Shown piece after piece: positions 44,807 to 52,984 of a stretch of 64,000 bases of DNA (position 1 is its first letter; each line of letters begins with the position of its first letter). Source of the stretch: Mucilaginibacter sp. (GTDB lineage: Bacteria; Bacteroidota; Bacteroidia; Sphingobacteriales; Sphingobacteriaceae); contig NZ_JANYGH010000005.1 in the NCBI RefSeq assembly GCF_025362475.1, positions 1-64,000 on the forward strand. The letters are read 5' to 3'. A model generated the notes under the pieces. That model worked only from the letters and a program-made list of their open reading frames with translations. It ran no database searches and was not told where the DNA came from. The position numbers and the translations under genes are program-made.

Positions 44807-46096
44807 ATGAGAGAAACCAAAGTTGGAAACTACAGATGGGTTGTAGTTTCACTTTTATTTTTTGCTACAACAATAAATTACCTCGATAGGCAGGTGATAG
44901 GCTTATTAAAACCTGTACTTGAAATTCAGTTTAAATGGACAGAAACCGATTACGGTTATATCGTAATGGCATTTTCTACCGCATATGCTTTAGGACTATT
45001 ACTTTTTGGTGGTTTTATTGATAAAATAGGTACCAAATTAGGTTACACGATATCATTGATTGTATGGAGTATTTCGGCCATGCTTCACGCAATTGTTACA
45101 AGTACATTTGGTTTTGGGGTGGTTAGGGCCGCCTTGGGCTTAGGCGAATCGGGTAATTTTCCGGCTGCAATTAAAGTAGTAGCAGAGTGGTTTCCAAAAA
45201 GGGAGCGGGCATTTGCAACGGGCATATTTAACTCAGGGGCTAATATTGGGGCAGTAGTTGCACCTATAATGGTGCCCTGGATATTGGGTGTTTATGGGTG
45301 GCAGATGGCATTTTTAATAACCGGCGCTATTGGTTTTGTGTGGCTGATATTTTGGTGGATCTTTTATGAAATTCCGGCAAAGCATAAAAAGGTAACTCCG
45401 GAAGAGGTGGCATACATTAACAGTGATGCTGATGAAGCTTTATTAGCAGAAAATGAAAGCAAGATAAAATGGATACAGCTTTTTGGTATCAGACAAACGT
45501 GGACTTTTGTGATTGGTAAATTTTTGACTGATCCTATATGGTGGTTTTTCCTGTTTTGGTTGCCCTCGTATTTTTCAAGCACTTTTAATCTCGACCTTAA
45601 AAAACCAAGTCTTCCTTTAATCCTGGTTTATACTGCTACGTCAATAGGTAGTATTGGTGGTGGTTATTTATCATCGTATCTTATAAAAAAGGGATGGCCT
45701 GTATTTAAAGCGCGCAAAACAGCCATGTTTATATTTGCATTGTGTGTTGTGCCTATTATATCGGCCATGTACGCCACTAATGTATGGCAAGCCGTGGCTT
45801 TAATAAGTTTGGCTGCAGCGGCTCACCAGGCTTGGAGTGCTAATATTTTTACCACTGCATCAGATATGTTCCCTAAAAGGGCACTTAGTTCTGTAATAGG
45901 TATTGGTGGTATGGCAGGTTCGGTAGGTGGTATACTGTTCCCGTTTTTGGTTGGGCATATATTAGAATTTTATAAAGAGAGCGGGCACCTGGTAACGGGC
46001 TATAATATCATTTTCCTGATATGCGGTTGTGCTTACTTGCTAGCCTGGTTTATCATGCATTTGCTTTCGCCTAAAATGAAACCCGTTAATTTATAA
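44807..46096 (+). CDS. exuT: hexuronate transporter, MFS (ExuT-like)
   Basis: Major facilitator of 429 residues with 12 transmembrane helices, anion:cation symporter group. The N-terminal NYLDRQVIGLLKPVLE and the following GFIDKIGTKLGY loop (motif A-like) are close to ExuT, which takes up glucuronate and galacturonate with protons. Its place at the end of the uxuA-uxaC-kdgK-eda operon fits hexuronate uptake. A strong hairpin follows at 46112-46160. Confidence 0.88.
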   Translation: MRETKVGNYRWVVVSLLFFATTINYLDRQVIGLLKPVLEIQFKWTETDYGYIVMAFSTAYALGLLLFGGFIDKIGTKLGYTISLIVWSISAMLHAIVTSTFGFGVVRAALGLGESGNFPAAIKVVAEWFPKRERAFATGIFNSGANIGAVVAPIMVPWILGVYGWQMAFLITGAIGFVWLIFWWIFYEIPAKHKKVTPEEVAYINSDADEALLAENESKIKWIQLFGIRQTWTFVIGKFLTDPIWWFFLFWLPSYFSSTFNLDLKKPSLPLILVYTATSIGSIGGGYLSSYLIKKGWPVFKARKTAMFIFALCVVPIISAMYATNVWQAVALISLAAAAHQAWSANIFTTASDMFPKRALSSVIGIGGMAGSVGGILFPFLVGHILEFYKESGHLVTGYNIIFLICGCAYLLAWFIMHLLSPKMKPVNL

Positions 46097-46111
46097 TTGG
46101 GTTTAAAGATC

Positions 46112-46160
46112 ATTGATTCATTTGTTCGGGAGAATTTAGCTCCAGAACAAATGAATCAAT
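46112..46160. terminator. bidirectional terminator hairpin between convergent genes
   Basis: A 20-bp stem with one mismatch (46112-46131 and 46141-46160, ATTGATTCATTTGTTC and complement) closes a 9-base loop between the exuT stop and the stop of a small minus-strand gene. Flanks are T/A-rich on both sides. Confidence 0.75.
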
Positions 46161-46170
46161 TTATACTAAT

Positions 46171-46407
46171 CTATTTTAATGAACTTACCTGTTCTGCCAG
46201 TTCATCTATCCAACTGGATAAGTACGGCTCGGTACCTGTTAACCTGATCCATTCGCCATCATTATCTTTAGCTATAATCAGGTGTAATGTTCCGTCGATA
46301 GATTTAAATTCATATGCTTTTGTAAAGTTGCCATATGTAATAGATTGTAAGATGCCATCAATTTCACTATCGGTGCCACTTAGCGTAGCTTCAATTTGCT
46401 GTTCCAT
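46171..46407 (-). CDS. small hypothetical protein
   Basis: A 78-residue acidic, soluble protein that I do not recognise (starts MEQQIEATLSGTDSEIDGIL; ends LSSWIDELAEQVSSLK). It is favoured over the overlapping plus-strand frame because it starts with ATG after an AT-rich leader, has ordinary amino-acid composition, and is followed by a shared terminator. No partner genes are evident. Confidence 0.55.
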   Translation of the reverse strand: MEQQIEATLSGTDSEIDGILQSITYGNFTKAYEFKSIDGTLHLIIAKDNDGEWIRLTGTEPYLSSWIDELAEQVSSLK

Positions 46408-46523
46408 AGTTTATAATTTTAAAGGTAACACATGGCAATGCTTTGTGTTTGATCCTCTTTTGGATTGAAAAGATTTACAGTTAATTCCTGGTAATCAGTT
46501 CAAACAAAAGGCTAAAATTCCTT

Positions 46524-46531
46524 TACCTTTG
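46524..46531 (+). promoter_or_regulatory. minus-7 box 5 bases before the DUF3820 GTG start
   Basis: TACCTTTG, exact TAnnTTTG, five bases before the GTG at 46537, which predicts a leaderless mRNA with a GTG start. Confidence 0.6.
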
Positions 46532-46536
46532 CTTCT

Positions 46537-46800
46537 GTGGAAAACTTACAGCCCGATCCTAAAGTACTGATAGATATTGTACAAACCCCTATGCCTTACG
46601 GTAAATATAAAGGCACTATTATAGCCGATATACCAATAAGCTACCTGGAATGGATGGCCGGCAAGGGTTTTACTAAAGATAAACTGGGGATGATGTTGTC
46701 GACTGTTTTTGAGATTAAAACAAACGGCCTGGGTGACATACTGTTTATGGTCAGAAAATCGCTTCAGAAAGGATCAGGTATCAGCCCTAAACTCAAGTAG
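46537..46800 (+). CDS. DUF3820 family protein
   Basis: An 87-residue protein of the DUF3820 family, annotated in places as a putative quorum-sensing-regulated virulence factor, without proof of function. Family core: MPYGKYKGTIIADIPISYLE, then WMAGKGF. The start is GTG at 46537, fixed by the TACCTTTG box only five bases upstream. The next gene, msrA, begins after 80 bases that hold a weak CCTTAC/GTAAGG stem. Confidence 0.82.
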   Translation: MENLQPDPKVLIDIVQTPMPYGKYKGTIIADIPISYLEWMAGKGFTKDKLGMMLSTVFEIKTNGLGDILFMVRKSLQKGSGISPKLK

Positions 46801-46880
46801 TTCAAGATTACCTTACGGTGACCATCTGGTTGTAAGGCTTGTTGCGTATATACGTCTAAGTAATTAAAAATATAATAATC

Positions 46881-47537
46881 ATGAACAAGTTAATATTATA
46901 TATCGCAGGTGTATTTTTATTTGTTGGCTGTGTAAGCGGTCAACCAAAACAAGGTGGCAACGCAATGGCAACTCTCCCTAAACCTAAAACCGGTGAAGCC
47001 CTTGCTACTTTTGGTGGCGGCTGTTTTTGGAGCATGGGCGAGGCTATGTCTGAGCTAAAAGGCGTTAACAAAGTGATATCCGGATATGCAGGTGGTAACA
47101 CCAAAAATCCAACTTATGAGGAAGTTAGCACGGCCACTACTAATCATGCCGAAACTGTGCAGATCTACTATGATCCAAAAGTGATCAGTTATGCTAAGCT
47201 GGCTGAGGCATTTTTCTTTGCCCATGATCCTACAACATTAAACCGCCAGGGACCTGATGAGGGTACCGACTATCGTTCAATTGCATTTTATAGGACACCT
47301 GAAGAAAAAAATATTCTGGAGGCAACCATTAAAAAAGTGAATGAGTCAAAGCATTACATCAACCCTGTAGTTACGCAGGTTGTACCTTTCACTGTATTTT
47401 ATGCTGCTGAAAATTATCACCAGGGGTATTATAAAACCCATTTAGATCAGCCATACATCGCATCGGTTTCTACACCTAAAGTAATGAAATTCAGGAAAGC
47501 AATGGCTGCCGATTTAAAGCCGGAGTTTAAGAAATAA
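46881..47537 (+). CDS. msrA: peptide methionine sulfoxide reductase A, lipoprotein
   Basis: Reduces the S-epimer of methionine sulfoxide in proteins; 218 residues. A lipobox (LFVGC, Cys17) ends a short signal peptide, so it is a membrane-anchored periplasmic form. The catalytic GCFW motif has Cys48 in FGGGCFWSMGEA, followed by VISGYAGGNTKNPTYEEV and the usual EGTDYRSIAFY and YHQGYY. No MsrB is next to it. Terminator at 47555. Confidence 0.93.
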   Translation: MNKLILYIAGVFLFVGCVSGQPKQGGNAMATLPKPKTGEALATFGGGCFWSMGEAMSELKGVNKVISGYAGGNTKNPTYEEVSTATTNHAETVQIYYDPKVISYAKLAEAFFFAHDPTTLNRQGPDEGTDYRSIAFYRTPEEKNILEATIKKVNESKHYINPVVTQVVPFTVFYAAENYHQGYYKTHLDQPYIASVSTPKVMKFRKAMAADLKPEFKK

Positions 47538-47554
47538 CGATTTGACGCTAATGA

Positions 47555-47588
47555 AAAAGCCGTTTCATTGATTTGAGACGGCTTTTTT
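47555..47588 (+). terminator. Rho-independent terminator after msrA
   Basis: AAAAGCCGTTTC (47555-47566) pairs with GAGACGGCTTTT (47575-47586), one wobble, followed by a T-run. Confidence 0.88.
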
Positions 47589-47687
47589 GTGTTTTAAGCA
47601 TAGCGGATGCTCAATTCGTGAATTACAAAGGTTAAATATGGGTGCCGCAAAATAACGTCGGGCTTTTGTGTAAACCCCAAAATTGAA

Positions 47688-48812
47688 TTACAATTTATTA
47701 AACCACCCCTTTTTCCAAAATACAACAACCTGTACAATCGCTATTAAAAACATAAAAACAATAGCATATATGTAGCCGTGATGCCAGTAAAGTTCGGGCA
47801 TATTATCTGGTAAAACGTGGCCTTTGTCATCTTGCCTCGAAAAGTTCATTCCGTAAATACCCGCGATAAAGGTGAGTGGAATAAATATAACCGAGATGAT
47901 AGTTAGCACCTTCATGATCTCGTTCATCCGGTTACTCACCATGGATAGGTAAAGATCAATAATGCTGGAAGTTACCTCCTTGTAGTTTTCAATGAGGTCC
48001 ATCGCCTGGATGCAGTGGTCATAAGCATCGCGCAAAAAAAGTTTTACTTCGGGGGGGATCAGCACACTTTCCGAGCGGATCATATCATTGATCTTATCAC
48101 GCTCGGGCCAGCTTGCACGGCGTATAATGATCAGGGTACGTTTAATTTGCTGAGAATTGAACATGATGCTTTTATCGGCATCGTTATAAACTTTATCTTC
48201 TATGCTATCCAGTTTGTCGCCTATCTGTGCAAGTAAAATAAAGTAAGTATCAATGATGGTATCAGTAAGCGCATAGCACATATAGCTTGGTCCTGCAGTA
48301 CGTATGGCCCCTTTACCTGCTTTTAGGCGGGCTTTAACTGCTTCAAAATACTCTTTGTGGTCTTCTTCAAAGCTAATAATGAGGTTATCCTTTACAATAG
48401 ATGAAAACTGGTGATTTACCAGCTCATCCTCACTGTTAAAATGTACAATGCGGCTGGTGCTAAATACGTAATCTTCATACTCATCAAACTTTGGGCGCTG
48501 GTGAATGTTGGCAATATCTTCCAGCACTAAAGGGTTTATATTTAGATGAACACCTATCTGCTCTATCAGTTGGGCATCGCCGAGGCCATTGATCTTTATC
48601 CAGTGTGTATGGTTATCACACTTTTTTAACTGGGAGAGGATTACTTTAATGTCTTTACCCTCAGATGTGATCAGCTCATCTTTATTATAACTAAAAACAG
48701 CTATATGAGGTGTAAGGGCACCTTCCGGTACCACAATCAGGCCCGGACTATCGCCTACGTTACCGCTGCGCCTGCGGGCGTTATAGCGTACTCTTTTAAT
48801 ACGATTATCCAT
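47688..48812 (-). CDS. corA: CorA-type magnesium/cobalt transporter
   Basis: Mg2+ channel of 374 residues: a cytosolic alpha/beta funnel domain, a long stalk helix and two C-terminal transmembrane helices. The selectivity motif GMN is in GIYGMNF near residue 320, followed by the second helix and a basic C-terminus. It directly follows the WbqC-family gene (no gap), so the two are co-transcribed. A different Mg2+ transporter, MgtE, is encoded at 57 kb. Confidence 0.93.
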   Translation of the reverse strand: MDNRIKRVRYNARRRSGNVGDSPGLIVVPEGALTPHIAVFSYNKDELITSEGKDIKVILSQLKKCDNHTHWIKINGLGDAQLIEQIGVHLNINPLVLEDIANIHQRPKFDEYEDYVFSTSRIVHFNSEDELVNHQFSSIVKDNLIISFEEDHKEYFEAVKARLKAGKGAIRTAGPSYMCYALTDTIIDTYFILLAQIGDKLDSIEDKVYNDADKSIMFNSQQIKRTLIIIRRASWPERDKINDMIRSESVLIPPEVKLFLRDAYDHCIQAMDLIENYKEVTSSIIDLYLSMVSNRMNEIMKVLTIISVIFIPLTFIAGIYGMNFSRQDDKGHVLPDNMPELYWHHGYIYAIVFMFLIAIVQVVVFWKKGWFNKL

Positions 48813-49430
48813 TTATAAATAATTTAAGCTTTGTGGGCCCTGGTTAAAAAGCAGATCAACTATACTCAGATTTTTCAGGAACCCTTTTCTGTCCTCAAAA
48901 ACCTGGAAGTAAGGTTTTTGTTCCCACTCGGCATCTTTTTTAGGATGGATTGATTCCCTGAAGTCTGGAATGGATGGATACGCTGCATGGTATTCGTCGG
49001 TATATTTTATTTCCGTTTTTATTTTTATAAATTTAAGCAGCAGTTGCAAAAGCTGTTCATTATAATCAAACAAATAAGGGATCTGCTTTTTTTTATCATA
49101 AAACATGGCCAGGTCATCCTCATAATATTCAAAATAAGCCGACCGTCGGTAACAGGCACCAAGGCTTTGCCAATGAAGGCGTTGCCAGTCAAAATCATAA
49201 CTTATTTTAACATCCTTAACTTTTGTATGTTTTTTTGAACCTTTTACAACCGGCACCACCAATGTAAGGATACCCTCGGGCGAGTAAATATTGGCACGGT
49301 TACGGTAAGTTTGTTTAGGGAAATGTTCTTCTCTTTCTATCAGTATATCAGGCTTGTAAGTATTTAATTGTGCAAAATACTCAACCGGCGGAAGATAAAA
49401 CATTGGCAATACAGCACCTTTTTCAATCAT
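48813..49430 (-). CDS. WbqC family protein
   Basis: A protein of 205 residues of the WbqC family, linked elsewhere to O-antigen and cell-surface loci; the enzyme activity is unknown. Family segments: LPPVEYFAQL, ERHFPKQTYRNRANI-like EEHFPKQTYRNRANIYSP, and ISYDFDWQRLHWQSLGACYR with SAYFEYYEDDL. The ATG at 49430 is preferred; the longer frame begins with a TTG at 49451. It is divergent from the lipid acyltransferase and is followed at once by corA. Confidence 0.82.
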   Translation of the reverse strand: MIEKGAVLPMFYLPPVEYFAQLNTYKPDILIEREEHFPKQTYRNRANIYSPEGILTLVVPVVKGSKKHTKVKDVKISYDFDWQRLHWQSLGACYRRSAYFEYYEDDLAMFYDKKKQIPYLFDYNEQLLQLLLKFIKIKTEIKYTDEYHAAYPSIPDFRESIHPKKDAEWEQKPYFQVFEDRKGFLKNLSIVDLLFNQGPQSLNYL

Positions 49431-49465
49431 ATATTTTATGTTTGTGTTCAAAATTGGTTAAAATA

Positions 49466-50350
49466 ATGGTAAAAAAAGGGCTTTTAAGGTTAGGTATAGT
49501 ATTTTTATACCTGATATCGTTATTGCCCTTTTGGTTTTTGTATCTCATATCTGATGTTTTGTTTGTAGTTATATTCTACATCGTACATTATCGCCGTAAT
49601 GTTGTGCAACAAAATCTGGCCAATGCTTTTCCAGAAAAGTCGGCAAAAGAACGGCAGGATATCGAGCGTAAATACTATCGCTACCTTGCTGATTTGATTG
49701 TTGAAACGGTTAAAATGATCACTGTATCTGAAAAACAAATCCAGAAGAGAGTAATAGCCACAAACGCCGAACTGGTGCATGAGTACTTTGCCAAAGGTAA
49801 AAGTATTATTGCAGTAGCCGGCCATTATTGCAATTGGGAAATGGCGGCGCTTAATTTTAATTTTGTTACCGATAAAAGGTTTATGATAGTTTATAAACCA
49901 TTGTCGAATGCAATTTTTGATCAGTTTTTTATCCAGATTCGTTCGCGTTTTGGGGGGCAGCCGGTAGCTATGAAGCAAACGTTGCGTAAAATGGTAGAGT
50001 ATAGGAAAGAGTTAACGGTAAGCGTGCTGGTTGGCGATCAAACGCCCGTAATGCACGAGGTTACTTATTTTGCCAAATTTTTAAACCAACCTACAGCGGT
50101 GTTTTTAGGTATCGAAAAAATAGCTAAAACAATTGATGCCGCTGTTGTTTTTTATGACATGAAACGCGTTAAACGCGGTTATTATACTTACACATTAGTT
50201 CCGTTGACTGAAAATCCCAAACAAACTGCCGAGCATGAGATTACAGATATGCACGTACAATACCTGGATGGCATGATTAGGAAGGAGCCACAATATTGGC
50301 TATGGTCGCACCGAAGGTGGAAATTCAGGCCGGAGGATTTACATAGATGA
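49466..50350 (+). CDS. lipid A biosynthesis / lysophospholipid acyltransferase (LpxL/HtrB family)
   Basis: Membrane-bound acyltransferase of 294 residues adding a secondary acyl chain to lipid A or a related lipid. One N-terminal transmembrane region (about 5-40), then the catalytic HX4E motif at His120-Glu125 (AGHYCNWE) and the later YKPLSNAIFDQF and GDQTP segments of the family. The ATG at 49466 is chosen because the frame upstream overlaps the divergent WbqC coding region. It overlaps the following glycosyltransferase by four bases. Confidence 0.87.
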   Translation: MVKKGLLRLGIVFLYLISLLPFWFLYLISDVLFVVIFYIVHYRRNVVQQNLANAFPEKSAKERQDIERKYYRYLADLIVETVKMITVSEKQIQKRVIATNAELVHEYFAKGKSIIAVAGHYCNWEMAALNFNFVTDKRFMIVYKPLSNAIFDQFFIQIRSRFGGQPVAMKQTLRKMVEYRKELTVSVLVGDQTPVMHEVTYFAKFLNQPTAVFLGIEKIAKTIDAAVVFYDMKRVKRGYYTYTLVPLTENPKQTAEHEITDMHVQYLDGMIRKEPQYWLWSHRRWKFRPEDLHR

Positions 50351-51399
50351 TTAATAAACCAAAGGTTGCCGTAGTAATTTTAAACTGGAACGGTACTAAA
50401 TACCTTAAGCAATTTCTTCCCTCAGTTATGGCATCCACCTGGCCAGGGCTTGAAGTTGTGATGGGCGATAATGCCTCTACCGATGATTCTGTAGCTTTTG
50501 TGAGCGAGAATTACCCAACTGTCAGCATTATTCAAAACGACAAAAATTACGGATTTACCGGGGGCTATAACAGAATTTTGGCCCAGGTTGATGCTGATTA
50601 TTATATTCTGCTAAACTCTGATGTGGAAGTAGTACCCGGCTGGATAGAGCCGGTGATCAGCCTGATGGAAAGCGATGAGCTAATTGCCGCGGCGGCGCCA
50701 AAATTATTAGCTTATGCACAGAAAGATACTTTTGAGCATGCGGGTGCTGCGGGTGGTTTTATAGATGCCTACGGTTACCCGTTTTGCAGGGGAAGGCTAT
50801 TTAACGAAGTTGAAAAGGATCATGGGCAATATGAACTGTCGGGCGAGGTGTTTTGGGCATCGGGTGCTTCTTTATTCATCAAAAAAAAATATTGGGATTT
50901 GGCGGGTGGCTTTGATGAGCGCTTTTTTGCTCACATGGAAGAAATTGACCTATGCTGGCGCCTTAAAAATATGGGCTACAAAGTGATGTATTGTGCGCAA
51001 TCAACGGTATACCACGTTGGGGGAGGCACATTAGATGCAGAAAATCCTTTTAAAACCTACCTTAATTTCAGGAATAATTTACTATTGCTTAGCAATAACC
51101 TATCGTTTTGGAGGGCCTTTTGGGTGATTAGCCTGCGCATATGGATGGATCTGCTGGCTTTACTGCGATTTTTAGCAGAAGGCAAGCGCAGAGATGCCTG
51201 GGCGGTAAGCAGGGCACACCAGAGCTTTTTCGCAGGGTTATTTAAATCAAAAACCAAAAGTGAAAAGTCAAAAATTACTTTGGGCGATTCACTACTCACC
51301 GCTAACTTAAAAGGCACCTTTAGAGGTAGTATTGTATGGCAGTTTTTTGTTAAAAAGAAAATCAAGTTTACCGATCTGCCGCAGGCCGATCTACTTTAG
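50347..51399 (+). CDS. family 2 glycosyltransferase
   Basis: GT2 enzyme of 350 residues with a GT-A fold at the N-terminus: VAVVILNWNGTKYL, GDNASTDDSV, and the metal-binding NSDVEV in YYILLNSDVEVVPGW; acceptor-side motif EIDLCWRL. A C-terminal membrane-associated segment follows. It resembles rhamnosyl- or galactosyltransferases of surface polysaccharide synthesis. Start codon overlaps the acyltransferase stop (ATGA), suggesting joint envelope work. Near residue 300 a low-complexity Lys-rich stretch (KSKTKSEKSK) comes from an AAAAGTC-type DNA repeat. Confidence 0.88.
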   Translation: MINKPKVAVVILNWNGTKYLKQFLPSVMASTWPGLEVVMGDNASTDDSVAFVSENYPTVSIIQNDKNYGFTGGYNRILAQVDADYYILLNSDVEVVPGWIEPVISLMESDELIAAAAPKLLAYAQKDTFEHAGAAGGFIDAYGYPFCRGRLFNEVEKDHGQYELSGEVFWASGASLFIKKKYWDLAGGFDERFFAHMEEIDLCWRLKNMGYKVMYCAQSTVYHVGGGTLDAENPFKTYLNFRNNLLLLSNNLSFWRAFWVISLRIWMDLLALLRFLAEGKRRDAWAVSRAHQSFFAGLFKSKTKSEKSKITLGDSLLTANLKGTFRGSIVWQFFVKKKIKFTDLPQADLL

Positions 51400-51473
51400 T
51401 ATTGGCAGTTTCGGTATCTTCTAATTTTCAATCTGCATTTACCATATTTTTCCTTCAATCCGAATAAAAAACA

Positions 51474-51890
51474 TTATCCTATTAAATTTTCAATAGCCAG
51501 CCTATAAGAGTCCATGCCAAAACCTGCAATGACACCTTTGCAGCTTGCCGCGAGCATGGAGTGATGTCTGAATTCTTCGCGCTTGTAAACGTTTGAGATA
51601 TGTACCTCGATAACGGGGGTATTGATGGCCGCGATGGCATCGGCAATTGCAATAGATGTGTGGGTGTAGGCACCGGCATTTATTACGATCCCATCGTATT
51701 CAAAACCAATTTCGTGGAGTTTGTTTATAATTTCGCCTTCAACATTACTTTGGTAATAATTAATGGTGATGTTTGCATAACGGGCACGCAGTTCCTCAAG
51801 ATAACTTTCAAAGTTGGTGTTACCGTAGATTGATTTTTCGCGTACGCCAAGCAGGTTTAAATTGGGGCCGTTAATAATTTGTATCTTCAT
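51474..51890 (-). CDS. aroQ: type II 3-dehydroquinate dehydratase
   Basis: Shikimate-pathway enzyme of 138 residues forming 3-dehydroshikimate. Catalytic Tyr22 is in KSIYGNT and His97 in EVHISN, with INGPNLNLLG at the N-terminus and INAGAYTHTS in the middle. A TAAGTTTG minus-7 box (51896-51903, minus strand) lies five bases before the ATG, giving a leaderless mRNA. It is divergent from xerD with 40 bases between. Confidence 0.95.
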   Translation of the reverse strand: MKIQIINGPNLNLLGVREKSIYGNTNFESYLEELRARYANITINYYQSNVEGEIINKLHEIGFEYDGIVINAGAYTHTSIAIADAIAAINTPVIEVHISNVYKREEFRHHSMLAASCKGVIAGFGMDSYRLAIENLIG

Positions 51891-51895
51891 TGGTT

Positions 51896-51903
51896 CAAAC
51901 TTA
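51896..51903 (-). promoter_or_regulatory. minus-7 box 5 bases before the aroQ start
   Basis: TAAGTTTG on the minus strand, exact TAnnTTTG, five bases before the ATG at 51890. Confidence 0.6.
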
Positions 51904-51930
51904 ACTATAAAACATTAAAAGTAAAATCAA

Positions 51931-52830
51931 TTGGATTGGCATTCGGCAATTAAAGGTTTCCAGGCGTATTTGAAATTAGAGAAATCGCTGGCAGATAATT
52001 CCGTTGAAGCTTATAGCCGGGATATAGAAAAACTGTACCAGTTTTCTGAAATACAGGCAATTAAATTAAAGCCCGAAAGCATTACACTTGGCGATCTGCG
52101 CCAGTTTATAAACTGGGTTAATGAGCTGGGCATGATCCCGTCTTCGCAAGCCCGAATATTATCGGGCATCAAAGCTTTTTATAAATATATGCTGATGGAA
52201 GACATTATAAAAAATGATCCATCGGAATTATTGGAATCGCCCAAAATTCAACGTAAACTGCCTGATACGCTGAGTTACGAGGATATTAATAAGCTAATTG
52301 CAGCTATTGATCTTTCAAAGCCCGAAGGCCCCCGCAACAAAGCCATACTGGAGACTTTATATGGTAGCGGATTGCGGGTATCTGAACTTACAGAGCTTAA
52401 ACTATCAAACCTGTATCTTGATATTGAATTTATAAAAGTTACAGGTAAAGGAAATAAAGAACGCTTAGTACCCATTGGAGCAGAAGCCATTAAGGCCCTC
52501 CAAATATATACCGCGAGTTTGCGTGTTCATATTCCCATCAAAAAAGGTGAGGAAGACATTGTTTTTTTAAACCGACGGGGAGCAAGGCTAAGTCGCCAGA
52601 TGATATTTTTGATGATCCAAAGCCTGGCGCAAACGGTGGGATTGAAAAAAACGATCAGTCCGCACACTTTTCGCCATTCATTTGCTACCCATTTGGTTGA
52701 AGGCGGGGCCGACCTGCGCGCTGTACAGGAAATGCTGGGCCATGAAAGTATCACCACTACCGAGATCTATACACATTTGGATAGGGAGTATTTAAAAAGT
52801 ACAATTAGCCAGTTTCATCCGCGTTCATGA
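51931..52830 (+). CDS. xerD: tyrosine recombinase XerD (chromosome dimer resolution)
   Basis: Site-specific recombinase of 299 residues with a SAM-like N-terminal domain (1-90) and the catalytic domain holding Arg149 (GSGLRVSE), Lys173 (TGKGNKER), His245-x-x-Arg248 (PHTFRH), His271 and the nucleophile Tyr280. The full set and usual length indicate the housekeeping XerC/D type rather than a mobile-element integrase. The start is TTG at 51931; a stop lies nine bases upstream in frame and no ATG is near. Confidence 0.88.
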   Translation: MDWHSAIKGFQAYLKLEKSLADNSVEAYSRDIEKLYQFSEIQAIKLKPESITLGDLRQFINWVNELGMIPSSQARILSGIKAFYKYMLMEDIIKNDPSELLESPKIQRKLPDTLSYEDINKLIAAIDLSKPEGPRNKAILETLYGSGLRVSELTELKLSNLYLDIEFIKVTGKGNKERLVPIGAEAIKALQIYTASLRVHIPIKKGEEDIVFLNRRGARLSRQMIFLMIQSLAQTVGLKKTISPHTFRHSFATHLVEGGADLRAVQEMLGHESITTTEIYTHLDREYLKSTISQFHPRS

Positions 52831-52984
52831 GTTTGCAGTTCTCAGTGGGCAGTTTGCAGATAGCAGTTTGCTTGTAACAGTTGGCACCTACCGCTTAAAA
52901 TTGGCTACAATTATTAACTGCCAACTGCCCACTGTAAACTACACACTGCCCACCGCCAACTGCTATATGTCAACTGTCAACCGC
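52831..52984. repeat. degenerate GCAGTTTG/CAACTGCC inverted array
   Basis: Right after the xerD stop come imperfect words of the type GGCAGTTTGCAG (52835-52880), then AACTGCCAACTGCCCACTG-type complements (52917-52984), able to fold into a long imperfect hairpin. The right arm overlaps the last codons of prmC on the other strand. Confidence 0.6.

Noticed and set aside
46097..46468. Plus-strand ORF after exuT
   Set aside because: It begins without a credible start, crosses the terminator hairpin, and is antisense to a better small gene at 46171-46407.
51931..52830. Integrase of a mobile element
   Set aside because: Length, full catalytic set and placement among housekeeping genes fit XerD; no attachment sites or cargo are seen.
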